The notes: generated by a model from the letters alone, not told the origin. Positions 1-8,853 are shown, counted from the stretch's first letter. The stretch is 64,000 bases of DNA from Deltaproteobacteria bacterium (GCA_016218915.1 JACRCQ010000074.1:236148-300147), one strand, 5' to 3'. Made by a program: numbers and translations.

Positions 1-422
1 AGAATGAAGTCGGTATCGAGGGCCCCAGAGCCGAAGTCCGGCGGCGGCTCGATCTGGTCCGGCGCAATGCTCAGCACCTCGAGCACCTCGTCGACCAGAA
101 TGCCCATGGTGTAGTCCTGACCTTCGGTCCGGTACTGCACCACGATGATCACCGTCTGGTCCGTGGCCTCGATCCGGTCCATGTCGAACTTGAGCCGCAA
201 GTCGACCACGGGGATGACCTTGCCGCGGAGATTGATGACCCCGCGAATGAACTCCCGGGTCCGGGGCACACGGGTGATGTCCATCAACCCGATGATCTCC
301 CGCACCTTGAGGATCTCGAGGCCATACTCTTCGTTCGCCAGCTTGAACGTCATGTACTTCCCTGCCAGCCCAGCGGATGCCGATAGGCTTGCCGTCGCAA
401 TCGCCGCTGCTTGCTCGTTCAT
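1..422 (-). CDS. cheW: CheW chemotaxis coupling protein, 3' end cut by window edge
   Basis: CheW is the SH3-like adaptor that couples CheA to chemoreceptors. The 140 visible residues contain the typical CheW core: KYMTFKLANEEYGLEILKV, then REIIG, VPRTREFIRGVINLRGKVIP, VVDLRLKF and GILVDEVLEVL. It starts at an ATG preceded by GAAGGGA about 9 nt upstream. The gene begins 45 nt after the cheA stop codon and closes the visible part of the chemotaxis operon. Roughly the last 20-30 residues expected of a CheW lie outside the window. Confidence 0.93.
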   Translation of the reverse strand, partial: MNEQAAAIATASLSASAGLAGKYMTFKLANEEYGLEILKVREIIGLMDITRVPRTREFIRGVINLRGKVIPVVDLRLKFDMDRIEATDQTVIIVVQYRTEGQDYTMGILVDEVLEVLSIAPDQIEPPPDFGSGALDTDFI

Positions 423-467
423 CGATGTCGTCCCTTCTTCGTCATGCACCCCGCTCCATGAACGGTT

Positions 468-3107
468 TCACGGTGCACACACTTGAGAAAATTGTTCTCG
501 CGTGGCACGTTCTTTCGGTCGCCCGACCTCGTCGAGCCCCGCAAGGCCCCCGATCTCCGCCATGTTCAGGATCAACCCTACTCGCCCATCGGATAGAATT
601 GCTGCCCCGGACACGAACCGAATGTTCGCCAGTCCCGTTCCCAGGCTCTTGATCACCACCTGCTGCTGCGTGATGACCTCGTCGACCAGCAACCCGAGCT
701 TCTTTCCCAGGCTCTCCACAATCACCACCAGTCCCCGGGTGGGGTCCTGCTGCGCGCCTGCCACTACGAAGAGCCGATCGAGCCGCATCAGGGGCAGGAT
801 TTCCCCTCGAACGTTCACCAGCTCGCCTTTCGACGCAAACGACACGAGCATGGACGCATCGGGCTGGATCGACTCGATGATGGATAGGGTCGGCAGGATG
901 TAGCGCTCCTCCCCGCAGCGCACGAGCATCCCGTCGATGATCGCAAGAGTGAGAGGGAGAACGATCTTGAACGTGGTCCCCTCTCCTCGCTTGGTGGAGA
1001 TGAGAACGCGGCCCCGCATCTTTTCGACATTGCGCTTGACCACATCCATCCCCACGCCTCGCCCTGAGATCTCCGTGACCTGGGCCGCTGTAGAGAACCC
1101 CGGCGCGAAGATGAGATTGTAGACCTCTGCATCGGTGAGCTTGTCCGGATCGCTGATCAGCCCTTTCGAGAGCGCCTTGCGCGCAATCGTTTCGCGGTCC
1201 AACCCTCTTCCGTCGTCGGCAACCTCGATGACGATGCTACCCCCCTCGTGGAACGCCGACAGGCGCACGGTCCCCATCGCGGGCTTGCCAACACGAAGGC
1301 GATCCTCTGCGGGCTCGAGTCCATGGTCCAGCGAGTTGCGGATCATGTGGACGAGAGGGTCGCCGACCTGCTCGACCATGCTGCGGTCCATCTCGGTACC
1401 TTCGCCGGAGGTGATGAGCTGGACCTGCTTGTCTGCCTTCTTGCCCAGATCGCGCGCCATGCGCGCCATCTTCTGAAACACGCCTCGCACCGGGACCATG
1501 CGCATGCGCATGCCGACGTCCTGCAAGTCGCGCGTGATCTTGGACAGCTGGCTCAGGTAGTTCTGGACGCGCGGGCTGGTGAGGGACACCACCTCGGGCG
1601 CGTGGGCCACCATGGTCTCGACGATGACGAGCTCGCCGATCATCTCTACGAGGGAATCGACGCGAGCGAGGTCGACCTTGATGGTTTCCTGGAGTCTGTG
1701 GCCCTGGGCACCTGTGGAGGGGTCCACGACAGCGTTCTGCGCGCGCAGCGCCTGGGCCACCTGCTTGGGTTTGACCGCGCCCTGGGCAATCAGCTCCTCA
1801 CCGAGCCGCCTGCCCGTGACCTTCTGCGCTTTGAGCGCTTCGTCGATGACCGCAGAAGGGACGTCAAGCGGAGGCATCGAGAGGATCTCGCCGAGCCGCA
1901 TTCCGGGGAGCGGGTCTGGCTGGGATTCCGCCACAGGGGCTCCCTGACGCGCTGCCTCGAGCCGATCCAGCAGCCCTTGGAGCCCCTCGGTCAGCTCGAA
2001 CTCGGTGCCTGTCTCGATCCCGCGTCGGACCTTGCGCATCATCGACGCAGCCATCTCGGTAGAATCGAAGACGAGGTCCACGACCGGACCGCGGAGCTCG
2101 AGCTTGCCCTCGCGGACCCGATTGAGCATGGACTCGGTGGCATGCGCGAGCGACGTGACCTGCTGGACTTCAAGCGCACCTGCCACGCCCTTGATGGTGT
2201 GGAAGATGCGGAACAGCAGATTGACCGCTTCCGGGTCTGCTCCCTCCCGCTCGACGTTCATCAGCACCTGATCCACGCGGCCCAGGCCGTCCTCACTCTC
2301 GTGCAGGAACTCAGCGAACAGGGCGATCGTTTCCTCGTCGCGCTCCACGCGCGGCTGCTGGCAGGTCGCCTCCACCGCTGGCGTCGACGGCGCTGCGATC
2401 CGAATCTCCGCAGCTGGGATCGCGAGCGCGGCCTCGGCCGCCGGAGCAGGAGGCGGGGCTTGCTTGGCGAGATAGTGCAGGATGGTCGTGGCTGAAGGCT
2501 CGGGTCTTCCCTCAGCAGCGTCGATTGCCGCAGAGCGCAGCCAGTCACACGCACGAAGCAGGCGATCGGCCCAGTCAGCGCCTGGAGTGCGCTGCAGGAC
2601 CTCCTCCACGGCGTGGCAGACCGTGGCGGACGCACTCAGCCCCAGCACGCCGGATTCTCCCTTGAGCGTGTGAATCCGTCGGCAGAGCATTCCCAGAGCT
2701 TCCTCGTCGCCTTGCTCGGCGGCCAGGATCTCGGTCTCCGCTTCATCCAGGCTCGTTCGCGCGCCGTCCGCGAACTCCCGCATCAGCGCCGGGTCCACGA
2801 GCGGGCTCGAGGCCCCGGCAGCCTTCTCGGCCGCCTGGGCCGCCTCGAGGCACCGTTGAATCTCCGACACGTTGCTGCAGATCTGGTCCAGCGCGGACTG
2901 CGCTTCGTCACCCTCTGCTTCGCTCAGCGCTTCGAGCTGAGCGCTGCATCGGTCGATCAGCCCAGCTGCGTCCTGTGCCAAGGGATGGGTCCGCAGCTGC
3001 GCCAGCAGCTTGGCAACCTGTTCGATGGAGCTCGCGTCGGAAGGGTCTGCCGCCATGACTGCAGCGGCCAGCTCATCCAGCACGGCAAGGGCTTGCGGAG
3101 TCGTCAT
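468..3107 (-). CDS. cheA: CheA chemotaxis sensor histidine kinase with two Hpt domains
   Basis: CheA autophosphorylates on a His in its Hpt domain and passes phosphate to CheY. The 879-residue protein carries two Hpt-like domains, with IHTLKGE (His about 146) and FHTIKGVAG (His about 303). The dimerisation helix (TIKVDLARVDSLVEMIGELV) follows near 475-495. The kinase domain has an N box at HMIRNSLDHGLEP, a G1 box at DDGRGLD and a G2 box at GRGVGMDVV (about 585-690), and a C-terminal CheW-like domain ends the protein. The ATG at 3107 was preferred over a longer open frame because GGAGGG lies 7 nt upstream and homology begins there. It overlaps the stop of a 38-codon ORF by ATGA. CheR, CheB and receptors are not in the window. 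Two Hpt domains, rather than one, are less usual for a flagellar CheA. Confidence 0.96.
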   Translation of the reverse strand: MTTPQALAVLDELAAAVMAADPSDASSIEQVAKLLAQLRTHPLAQDAAGLIDRCSAQLEALSEAEGDEAQSALDQICSNVSEIQRCLEAAQAAEKAAGASSPLVDPALMREFADGARTSLDEAETEILAAEQGDEEALGMLCRRIHTLKGESGVLGLSASATVCHAVEEVLQRTPGADWADRLLRACDWLRSAAIDAAEGRPEPSATTILHYLAKQAPPPAPAAEAALAIPAAEIRIAAPSTPAVEATCQQPRVERDEETIALFAEFLHESEDGLGRVDQVLMNVEREGADPEAVNLLFRIFHTIKGVAGALEVQQVTSLAHATESMLNRVREGKLELRGPVVDLVFDSTEMAASMMRKVRRGIETGTEFELTEGLQGLLDRLEAARQGAPVAESQPDPLPGMRLGEILSMPPLDVPSAVIDEALKAQKVTGRRLGEELIAQGAVKPKQVAQALRAQNAVVDPSTGAQGHRLQETIKVDLARVDSLVEMIGELVIVETMVAHAPEVVSLTSPRVQNYLSQLSKITRDLQDVGMRMRMVPVRGVFQKMARMARDLGKKADKQVQLITSGEGTEMDRSMVEQVGDPLVHMIRNSLDHGLEPAEDRLRVGKPAMGTVRLSAFHEGGSIVIEVADDGRGLDRETIARKALSKGLISDPDKLTDAEVYNLIFAPGFSTAAQVTEISGRGVGMDVVKRNVEKMRGRVLISTKRGEGTTFKIVLPLTLAIIDGMLVRCGEERYILPTLSIIESIQPDASMLVSFASKGELVNVRGEILPLMRLDRLFVVAGAQQDPTRGLVVIVESLGKKLGLLVDEVITQQQVVIKSLGTGLANIRFVSGAAILSDGRVGLILNMAEIGGLAGLDEVGRPKERATREQFSQVCAP

Positions 3108-3220
3108 TGCCGGGCCCTCCGTAGCTCGTCGGAAATGCGAGCCGCGCGCGAGATCGCCCGGCAGGGGCATTGGAAACAAGCATCGTGCGTTCGATTGACG
3201 AAAGTGTGCATGTCGGTCAT
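3104..3220 (-). CDS. Candidate 38-residue Cys-containing small ORF coupled to cheA
   Basis: This short frame begins at an ATG with GAGG about 6 nt upstream. Its stop overlaps the cheA start as ATGA, the arrangement used for translational coupling elsewhere in this locus. The product starts MTDMHTFVNRTHD, then has a CFQCPC cysteine cluster and a basic amphipathic tail. I do not recognise a family. It may be a real small protein, a leader that couples translation into cheA, or chance. The call rests only on start signal and spacing. Confidence 0.3.
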   Translation of the reverse strand: MTDMHTFVNRTHDACFQCPCRAISRAARISDELRRARQ

Positions 3221-3421
3221 GGGGGCCTCGGTCTGCGAACATCCCCAGCTCTGCAAGTTGCCTGCCGTGGAAAGTGCGTTGGCCCATCGGTCCTGGGGCC
3301 TGGCCACCGCAGCACGCGTCATCCGGCTGTGGCAGGGAGCGTCAAGGCTTTGACGCCTGGCTGCTGCGGGGAGCACCAGGACAGAAAGCATCGTGTTGCG
3401 GCCGGATTGATGAGGGGGAGC
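3108..3421. other. 314-nt spacer between the CheX/CheC-like gene and cheA
   Basis: The only support for coding here is the 38-codon frame at 3104-3220. The remaining roughly 200 nt show no -24/-12 element on the minus strand and no strong hairpin that I can see. This is the largest internal gap in an otherwise tightly packed chemotaxis operon. Confidence 0.5.
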
Positions 3422-3919
3422 TCAGGCGGCACGGAGCGTCATCTTGCCGTTGCCGTAGGCGGGGATCATCACTTCGACGTCGAGGCGCGTCACCGGGTGG
3501 AACATCACCTCACGGACCGGGTCCGGGATGGTACCTGGGAAGGCCAGGGTGCCACGGAAGGAGATGCGTGGACCATTGTCTGCGAGGAAGAGCTGGGAGC
3601 AGACGTTGAGGATTTCCTTGAAGTTCTCCATCAGGCCCGGAGAAAGGCTCCGGGCGCGGATCGCTTCCTGGGCCACGCCCGCCGGCACCAGCGACAGGCA
3701 GGCTGCAAGGTGAGCGGCAAGGGGCAGGTCGAAGACGCAGACTCCGGAGACCTCTCCCTCGTTGGTCTGGAAGTGCGCGACGACCGCAGGGGTCGGAGCA
3801 GCGAGATTCAGGGCCACGGTGGAGCGCTTGACCGTGATGGGACGCATGAGCAGACCTGACAGCAGCCTCGAAACCGTCTCGGGCGTGGTGAGCGATTTCG
3901 TGGACTTCGCCGGGCTCAT
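3422..3919 (-). CDS. CheX/CheC-like protein (165 aa), possible CheY-P phosphatase
   Basis: The gene lies 5 nt after cheY and before cheA. It is not an obvious textbook family member. Residues 102-128 contain E-I-L-N followed by exactly 22 residues and a Pro (E102, N105, P128), matching the ExxN-x22-P part of the CheC/CheX/FliY phosphatase signature. The usual Asp/Ser four residues before the Glu is a Glu here. Upstream, SGVCVFDLPLAAHLAACL resembles the strand-helix entry of CheC-type repeats. The ATG at 3919 gives the start that fits between cheY and this gene. A role in CheY-P removal or motor adaptation is inferred from motif and context. The C-terminal region also resembles that of the 380-residue protein at 61005-62147. 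Confidence 0.6.
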   Translation of the reverse strand: MSPAKSTKSLTTPETVSRLLSGLLMRPITVKRSTVALNLAAPTPAVVAHFQTNEGEVSGVCVFDLPLAAHLAACLSLVPAGVAQEAIRARSLSPGLMENFKEILNVCSQLFLADNGPRISFRGTLAFPGTIPDPVREVMFHPVTRLDVEVMIPAYGNGKMTLRAA

Positions 3920-3924
3920 GGCAT

Positions 3925-4287
3925 TCAGGCCCCCATGCTGCCGATCGTCTCCTCGAACACCTTGGGAGTGAAGGGCTTGGTGATCAGGAACTGCGCGCCA
4001 GCGGCCGCGGCCGTGTCCTTCATCTCCTGGCTCGCCTCGGAGGTCACGAAGCCGAACGGTATCGAGTTGTTTGCGCTCCGTAGCGCACGAAGAAGCTCGA
4101 TTCCAGACATCTCCGGCATGTTCCAGTCGCACAGCACGAGATTCGGCTGGCTGGTCTCGATGGCAGTGAGAGCTTCGCGCCCATTGCCCGCTTCCACCAG
4201 CGTGGCATCGCCGTAGCCTGCTTGTCGCAAGGTGCGCGCGACGATCATCCGCATTGCCTTGCTATCGTCGACGATCAGGATCTTCAT
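3925..4287 (-). CDS. cheY: CheY chemotaxis response regulator
   Basis: This is a single-domain receiver of 120 residues. It has the acidic pocket D7-D8, the phosphoacceptor D54 in VLCDWNMPEMSG, T82 and K104 in ITKPF. CheY-P normally binds the flagellar switch. The open frame extends 4 codons further upstream, but GGAGG falls inside that extension, 5 nt before the ATG of MKILIVDD, so that ATG is taken as the start. It sits between cheX and the CheX/CheC-like gene on the minus strand, with 62 nt separating it from cheX. Confidence 0.95.
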   Translation of the reverse strand: MKILIVDDSKAMRMIVARTLRQAGYGDATLVEAGNGREALTAIETSQPNLVLCDWNMPEMSGIELLRALRSANNSIPFGFVTSEASQEMKDTAAAAGAQFLITKPFTPKVFEETIGSMGA

Positions 4288-4349
4288 CATAGCCTCCATC
4301 GCTTCGCGTCATCGGGGCGCCTCTCTGGGCTCGATGCGCGACGCTCCTT

Positions 4350-4799
4350 TCAATGGGCATTTCGCTCCAGCACTCCAACCATGAACGGGTGCCCGTCGGT
4401 GGCGAGCGAGAGTTGAATCAAGACTGACGTGCCTGGGACACCGACCCGGTACTCGCGCCCTTCCACCACGGCAGGCAGCGAGAGCTGGCATCCAGCCGGA
4501 AGGTGTATCTTCAGATTGCCCGCGATCATGTTCACGACCTCCCCGAGCGCGTCGCGAACCTCGTCGGGGGAGGCTTCGGACGGCGCGGTGCCGAACATGG
4601 CCGCAGCGATGCGACCTGCGAGCTCCGGAAGGCAGCGGAGCGTGACGGCGCCCTGCCAGAGGCCGGTCATCTGCACGATGGAAGTCATCGTTGGCTCCGC
4701 GGACGGAACGGTGAGGGTGGTCCGCTCGAACTGCATGTCGAGGGTGGAAGACCAGACTGCCTCGACAATCTGGACGACGTCGCTTTCAGCGAGCCGCAT
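4350..4799 (-). CDS. cheX: CheX-type CheY-P phosphatase
   Basis: CheX proteins dephosphorylate CheY-P. In this 149-residue protein the signature D-xxx-E-xx-N is intact (D83, E87, N90 in RDALGEVVNMIAGNLK), followed by the P-A-G segment typical of the family. The start has AAGGAG 8 nt upstream. It is the first gene of the chemotaxis operon, downstream of a candidate sigma-54 promoter. It was confused with the flagellar switch superfamily only briefly: the single ExxN helix and length fit CheX rather than FliN/FliM. Confidence 0.88.
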   Translation of the reverse strand: MRLAESDVVQIVEAVWSSTLDMQFERTTLTVPSAEPTMTSIVQMTGLWQGAVTLRCLPELAGRIAAAMFGTAPSEASPDEVRDALGEVVNMIAGNLKIHLPAGCQLSLPAVVEGREYRVGVPGTSVLIQLSLATDGHPFMVGVLERNAH

Positions 4800-4846
4800 G
4801 GGATGTGCTCCTTGAAGCCGCATAGGGCGGCAACGTCCTGCGCTGG

Positions 4847-4862
4847 AGCAACCTTCGGGCCG
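4847..4862 (-). promoter_or_regulatory. Candidate sigma-54 promoter of the chemotaxis operon
   Basis: Read on the minus strand the site is CGGCCCGAAGGTTGCT, with GG and GC exactly 10 nt apart. It matches 10 of 12 fixed positions of TGGCACG-N4-TTGCW. It lies about 49 nt before the cheX start, a spacing repeated at several other candidate promoters in the window. Confidence 0.55.
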
Positions 4863-5031
4863 TCCATGGCCGGCTCGGTTTCGGCGCACAACGTGCACGT
4901 CTTCGAGCTGCGCAGGCGACTTTCTCGTGCACATCGTGGATATGCCAATCCCGAATGCGTGTTCCGTTTGACGCCAAGCAGTCAGCGGATTGTCGCTCGC
5001 GGCACCCGTAGCTTCTCTGGAAGGAGCCCGG

Positions 5032-5925
5032 GTGGTTGCGCTTCGGTCGGCCCGAACCTTGCTCCAGAAGAGGTCGATGCTCCCAGTCGGTCCCGTCCTC
5101 ATGGCACCGCGGTCGGTCGCAGACGGACCGTTGGCTGCAGTCCCCCCCCGGTCTGGGGAGCCCTTTCGCACCGAGCTGCTTGCCCAGGTCCACAAGGCCG
5201 TGGCCCGCACCCCTGCAGAGGTGGCGATCCAGCACACGCCGATGACGCTGGACGAGGTCGGCTCGACGCTCTCGGCTGCCTGGAGAGCGTTGCACGGGGA
5301 GGATCCGCCGGAGGGGCTGGTACCGCTCCTGACGGGCCAGGTCTCGATCGAGACCGGGGGCGGCGTAGGAATGCTGAACAACAACTTCGCTGGAATCAAG
5401 GGGACCGGCCCGTCCGGCATGACCGTACGGTGGCGCACGACCGAGGGCTCTGGAAAGAATCTCCAGCACGTGGTCGACCGGTTCCGCGCGTACCGCTCTG
5501 CAGAGGAAGGTGCCACGGACTATCTGCGTCTGCTGGAATCGAGGTTCGGCACCGCGCTGGAATGCGCGAAGACGGGCGACGCGAACGGCTTCGTGCACGA
5601 GCTCAAGAAAGCCGGCTACTTCACGGGCGACGAGAAGGTCTATGCGCGGGTGGTCGGAACGGTAGCTGCCCGGAGCGGGTTGGCGGAGGGTGCGGCTGTA
5701 GCCGAGCCCAGGGCTGCGCCGCCGCCTGTAAAGGCCAGTGCCCGGCCGGCCGGACCCAAGCCCATCGAGCTTCCGTCGTCGGTTCGCACGGACGAGCTGG
5801 AGTGGGTTTCGGTGATGACGACGATGAGCGTGGCAGACGAGCTTGCCCGGGCAGCGATGCGAATCGCAGCGACTCCGGAGGAAGCACGTACGCACCGCGA
5901 CTGGTTGACGGAGGTGACCGCATGA
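5032..5925 (+). CDS. FlgJ-type flagellar glucosaminidase (peptidoglycan hydrolase)
   Basis: The product, about 297 residues, has a glucosaminidase domain (roughly residues 80-210): LTGQVSIETGGGVG with the likely catalytic Glu, LNNNFAGIKGTG, and FRAYRSAEEGATDYLRLL. Such domains cut peptidoglycan so the flagellar rod can pass. In many bacteria it is fused to the FlgJ rod-cap domain; here that domain is a separate gene at 24378-24749. A GTG start was chosen because AAGGAG lies 5 nt upstream; the first ATG is 15 codons later at 5077. No signal peptide is evident, so export would probably use the flagellar apparatus. The stop overlaps the neuA start by ATGA, so it is probably co-transcribed with the sugar genes. 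Confidence 0.85.
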   Translation: MVALRSARTLLQKRSMLPVGPVLMAPRSVADGPLAAVPPRSGEPFRTELLAQVHKAVARTPAEVAIQHTPMTLDEVGSTLSAAWRALHGEDPPEGLVPLLTGQVSIETGGGVGMLNNNFAGIKGTGPSGMTVRWRTTEGSGKNLQHVVDRFRAYRSAEEGATDYLRLLESRFGTALECAKTGDANGFVHELKKAGYFTGDEKVYARVVGTVAARSGLAEGAAVAEPRAAPPPVKASARPAGPKPIELPSSVRTDELEWVSVMTTMSVADELARAAMRIAATPEEARTHRDWLTEVTA

Positions 5926-6623
5926 TCGTGGGATTCATTCCTGCCCGCGGGGGCTCGAAGCGACTACCGCGCAAGAACATACGAACCTTTGCAGGCAAGC
6001 CGCTGATCGCGCACACGATCGCACAAGCTCTTGCCGCCCGGTGCATGGATCGGTGCGTGGTGTCGACCGACGACGACGAGATCGCGGGCATTGCGGCCCG
6101 GCACGGAGCCGAGGTCGTGTGGCGCCCTGCGGAGCTGGCGACCGACGTGTCGCCGACCGGAGCCGCCGCCCAGCACGTGCTGGCGGAGCTGGCAGGCGAC
6201 GATGTGGAGGCGATCGTCACGCTCCAGCCCAATTGCCCGCTGCGTCCAGCTGGCATCGTGGACACGGCCGTAGCGCTGTTTCGCGCAGACGCGGCGGATT
6301 CGGTGGTATCGGTCACGCGAAGCGCGGAGAAGGGCGGCCTCCTCGTGGAGGGGCGTTTCACGCCCGACTATCGTCCCGGGACGCGCAGCCAGGACATGCC
6401 CGAGCGCTACTATGAGAATGGCGTAATCTACGTCTCGCGGGCATCGATGGTACGGGAGCGCGCTGACCTCTTCGGCGTACGCATTACGCCGCTCGTGCTC
6501 GATTCGTTCTACGCGCGCGGCGACATCGACACCGCGCTCGACTTCGCTGTTGCGGAGTTCCTCTTCGATCGATGCAAGGACCACGTCCCACAGGGACTCG
6601 AGTCTCCCGGAGGATTGGCATGA
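5922..6623 (+). CDS. neuA: CMP-nonulosonate (CMP-sialic acid) cytidylyltransferase
   Basis: NeuA-type enzymes activate a nonulosonic acid with CTP. The 233-residue protein opens with the signature IPARGGSKRLPRKN and continues with STDDDEIA, LQPNCPLRP and the terminal D-S-F-Y-A-R-G-D-I-D-T block. All fit the CMP-NeuAc/CMP-legionaminate synthetase family. The ATG overlaps the preceding stop and has GGAGG upstream. The product should be the donor used by the Maf transferase encoded at 19133-21061. Sequence alone does not tell Neu5Ac from legionaminic acid specificity. Confidence 0.92.
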   Translation: MIVGFIPARGGSKRLPRKNIRTFAGKPLIAHTIAQALAARCMDRCVVSTDDDEIAGIAARHGAEVVWRPAELATDVSPTGAAAQHVLAELAGDDVEAIVTLQPNCPLRPAGIVDTAVALFRADAADSVVSVTRSAEKGGLLVEGRFTPDYRPGTRSQDMPERYYENGVIYVSRASMVRERADLFGVRITPLVLDSFYARGDIDTALDFAVAEFLFDRCKDHVPQGLESPGGLA

Positions 6624-7651
6624 GCTCATTCGACCTTTGCGGGCGCCGCGTCGGCACCGACGAGCCACCCCTGGTGATCGCAGAAGTGGGCATCAACCAC
6701 GAAGGAAGCTACGAGAAGGCGCTGCGGATGGTGCACGACGCGCACGCGGCCGGGTGCGAGTGCGTGAAGTTCCAGTGCCATGTCGTGGACGACGAGATGG
6801 TGCCGAACCGGGTCATACCTGCCAACGCCAAGGAGAGCATCTGGGACATCATGGTCCGATGCTCGCTCACCCGGGAGGAGGAAGTGCTGCTCAAGCGCGA
6901 GGTGGAGTCGCTCGGAATGATCTACCTGAGCACGCCGTTCTCCCGGGCTGCGGCCTTGCGGCTGGAGAGCATGGGAGTCGGCGCCTACAAGATCGGCTCC
7001 GGCGAGTGCAACAACGACCCATTGCTTCGGCTCGTGGCCTCCTTCGGCAAGCCGGTCATCTTGAGCACGGGCATGAACGACCTCACGTCGGTGCAGCGCG
7101 CCGCGGCGATCCTCCGCACCGCAGGCGTGCCCTTCGCATTGATGCATTGCACGTCGATGTACCCCACTCCGTACGACAAGGTCCGTCTACCGGCCCTGGC
7201 CGATCTGGCAAAGGCGTTCCCGGACACCGTGCTCGGGCTGTCCGACCACTCTCTGGGCAACTACACGTGTCTGGGTGCGGTGGCGCTCGGCGCCAGAATC
7301 CTGGAGAAGCACTTCACGTCGGACATGTCCTGGCCTGGCCCGGACGTTCCGATCTCGATCGACCCGGAGGGCCTGGCCGATCTGATCCGCGGATCGCGCG
7401 CGATCCAGCTGGCGATGCGCGGCAGCAAGACGGTGCTGGCCGAGGAGGAGCCGACGATTCGGTTCGCCTACGCGAGTGTCGTAGCGACCCGTGACATCGC
7501 AGCCGGCGATGTGCTCACCGAGGACAACGTGTGGGTGAAGCGTCCTGGCACCGGAGAGATCCCGGCGCGTCGCTACGACGAAGTCCTCGGGCGCCGGGCC
7601 GCTCGCGACATACCGACCAACCGGCAGCTTGCATGGGGCGATCTCGGATGA
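6620..7651 (+). CDS. neuB: Sialic-acid (nonulosonate) synthase, NeuB family
   Basis: NeuB condenses phosphoenolpyruvate with an N-acetylmannosamine-type sugar. This 343-residue protein has the TIM-barrel signatures VIAEVGINHEGS, KIGSGECNN, ILSTGMNDL and CTSMYPTPYDKVRL. A C-terminal SAF (antifreeze-like) domain begins near RDIAAGDVLTEDNVWVKRPG. It overlaps neuA and neuC by ATGA at both ends, so the three are translationally coupled. The length is normal for the family. Confidence 0.94.
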   Translation: MSSFDLCGRRVGTDEPPLVIAEVGINHEGSYEKALRMVHDAHAAGCECVKFQCHVVDDEMVPNRVIPANAKESIWDIMVRCSLTREEEVLLKREVESLGMIYLSTPFSRAAALRLESMGVGAYKIGSGECNNDPLLRLVASFGKPVILSTGMNDLTSVQRAAAILRTAGVPFALMHCTSMYPTPYDKVRLPALADLAKAFPDTVLGLSDHSLGNYTCLGAVALGARILEKHFTSDMSWPGPDVPISIDPEGLADLIRGSRAIQLAMRGSKTVLAEEEPTIRFAYASVVATRDIAAGDVLTEDNVWVKRPGTGEIPARRYDEVLGRRAARDIPTNRQLAWGDLG

Positions 7652-8853
7652 GCCGGCCCCAAGAGATCGGGACGATCATGGAACCGAAGCGAATCATGTT
7701 CGTGACAGGTACGCGTGCCGATTTTGGCAAGCTCAAGCCCCTGATGGAGAAGGTACGGGACACTGCTGGATTCGAGTACGGCATCTTTGCCACGGGGATG
7801 CACATGCTCGCGCGCTACGGCTCGACGGTGCTCGAGATCACGAAGGCGGGATTCGACCGCATCTTCCCCTACATCAACCAGGACGCGTCGGTGAACTCAC
7901 AGATGGATCTGGTGCTCGCCAATACCATCCAGGGTCTGGGGCATTACGTCCGCGAATCGCGTCCGGACATGATCGTCATCCACGGCGACCGCATCGAGGC
8001 GCTCGCCGGCGCGATCGTCGGCGCCCTCAACGACATACTCGTTGCCCACGTCGAAGGCGGCGAGCTGTCCGGCACGATCGACGAGCTCCTGCGCCACTCC
8101 ATCAGCAAGCTTTCGCACGTGCACTTCGTGTCGAACGAAGATGCCCGCAGGCGGCTCGTGCAGATGGGAGAAGCCCAGGAATCCGTGCTGGTGATCGGCT
8201 CGCCGGACATCGACATCATGCTCTCGAGCCGGCTGCCGGCGCTGCAGGAGGTCAAGAGCTACTACTCGGTTCCCTTCGATGACTACTCGATCGTGATGTA
8301 CCACCCGGTGGTCACCGAGCTGCCTGCTCTGCGTGGGAACATCCGCGAGGTGCTCGCGGCGTTGCAGGGTTCTGGCAGCAACTACGTGGTCATCTATCCG
8401 AACAACGACTCAGGGTCCGAGATCATCATGCAGGAGCTGGAAGCGCTCCGGGGGCAGGAGCGCTTCCGCTTGCTGCCGTCCATGAGGTTCGAGTACTTCC
8501 TGACCCTGCTCAAGAACGCGACGTCGATAGTCGGCAACTCGAGCTCCGGAATCCACGAGGCTCCGGTCTATGGCGTGCCCACGATCAACATCGGCACGCG
8601 CCAGCTGAACCGGTTCCAGCACCCCTCCATCGTGAACGTGCCCGAGGATGCAACGATGCTCCTGGAGGCGCTGCGAGGCCCCATTTGCAGGGTTCCGCCT
8701 TGCTTCCACTTCGGCGACGGAGAGAGCGCGACACGATTCGCGGCCCACCTGCGCGACCCCGACCTGTGGAGCACTCCGCGCCAGAAGCAGTTCCGTGACC
8801 TCAGAAGCCTGAGGCCGCCGGTGAGCGCCGAGCCTCTGGCGCTTGCGGTCTGA
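7648..8853 (+). CDS. neuC: Hydrolysing UDP-GlcNAc-type 2-epimerase, NeuC/LegG family
   Basis: NeuC releases ManNAc (or LegG its 2,4-diacetamido analogue) from the UDP-sugar. The 401-residue protein has a GT-B-like fold with FVTGTRADFGKLKPLM, HGDRIEALAGAIVG, HVEGGELSGTIDELLRHSISKLSH and the C-terminal GNSSSGIHEAP motif. The start used overlaps the neuB stop; an internal ATG at 7678 is possible. No legB, legC or legH-like genes lie nearby, so UDP-GlcNAc to Neu5Ac is the simplest reading. Confidence 0.92.
   Translation: MSRPQEIGTIMEPKRIMFVTGTRADFGKLKPLMEKVRDTAGFEYGIFATGMHMLARYGSTVLEITKAGFDRIFPYINQDASVNSQMDLVLANTIQGLGHYVRESRPDMIVIHGDRIEALAGAIVGALNDILVAHVEGGELSGTIDELLRHSISKLSHVHFVSNEDARRRLVQMGEAQESVLVIGSPDIDIMLSSRLPALQEVKSYYSVPFDDYSIVMYHPVVTELPALRGNIREVLAALQGSGSNYVVIYPNNDSGSEIIMQELEALRGQERFRLLPSMRFEYFLTLLKNATSIVGNSSSGIHEAPVYGVPTINIGTRQLNRFQHPSIVNVPEDATMLLEALRGPICRVPPCFHFGDGESATRFAAHLRDPDLWSTPRQKQFRDLRSLRPPVSAEPLALAV

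Noticed and set aside
1248..2495. 415-codon open frame antisense to cheA
   Set aside because: It lies wholly across cheA in GC-rich DNA, has His/Arg/Leu-rich composition and no family resemblance. It is a shadow of cheA codon bias.
4882..4897. Sigma-54-like site CGGCGCACAACGTGCA before the glucosaminidase-neuABC operon
   Set aside because: Only 8 of 12 positions match and it is 135 nt from the start. Such matches are expected by chance in this GC-rich DNA.
4503..5921. Long N-terminal extension of the neuA frame
   Set aside because: It overlaps cheX and the glucosaminidase gene. neuA homology begins at the ATG at 5922, which has its own ribosome binding site.
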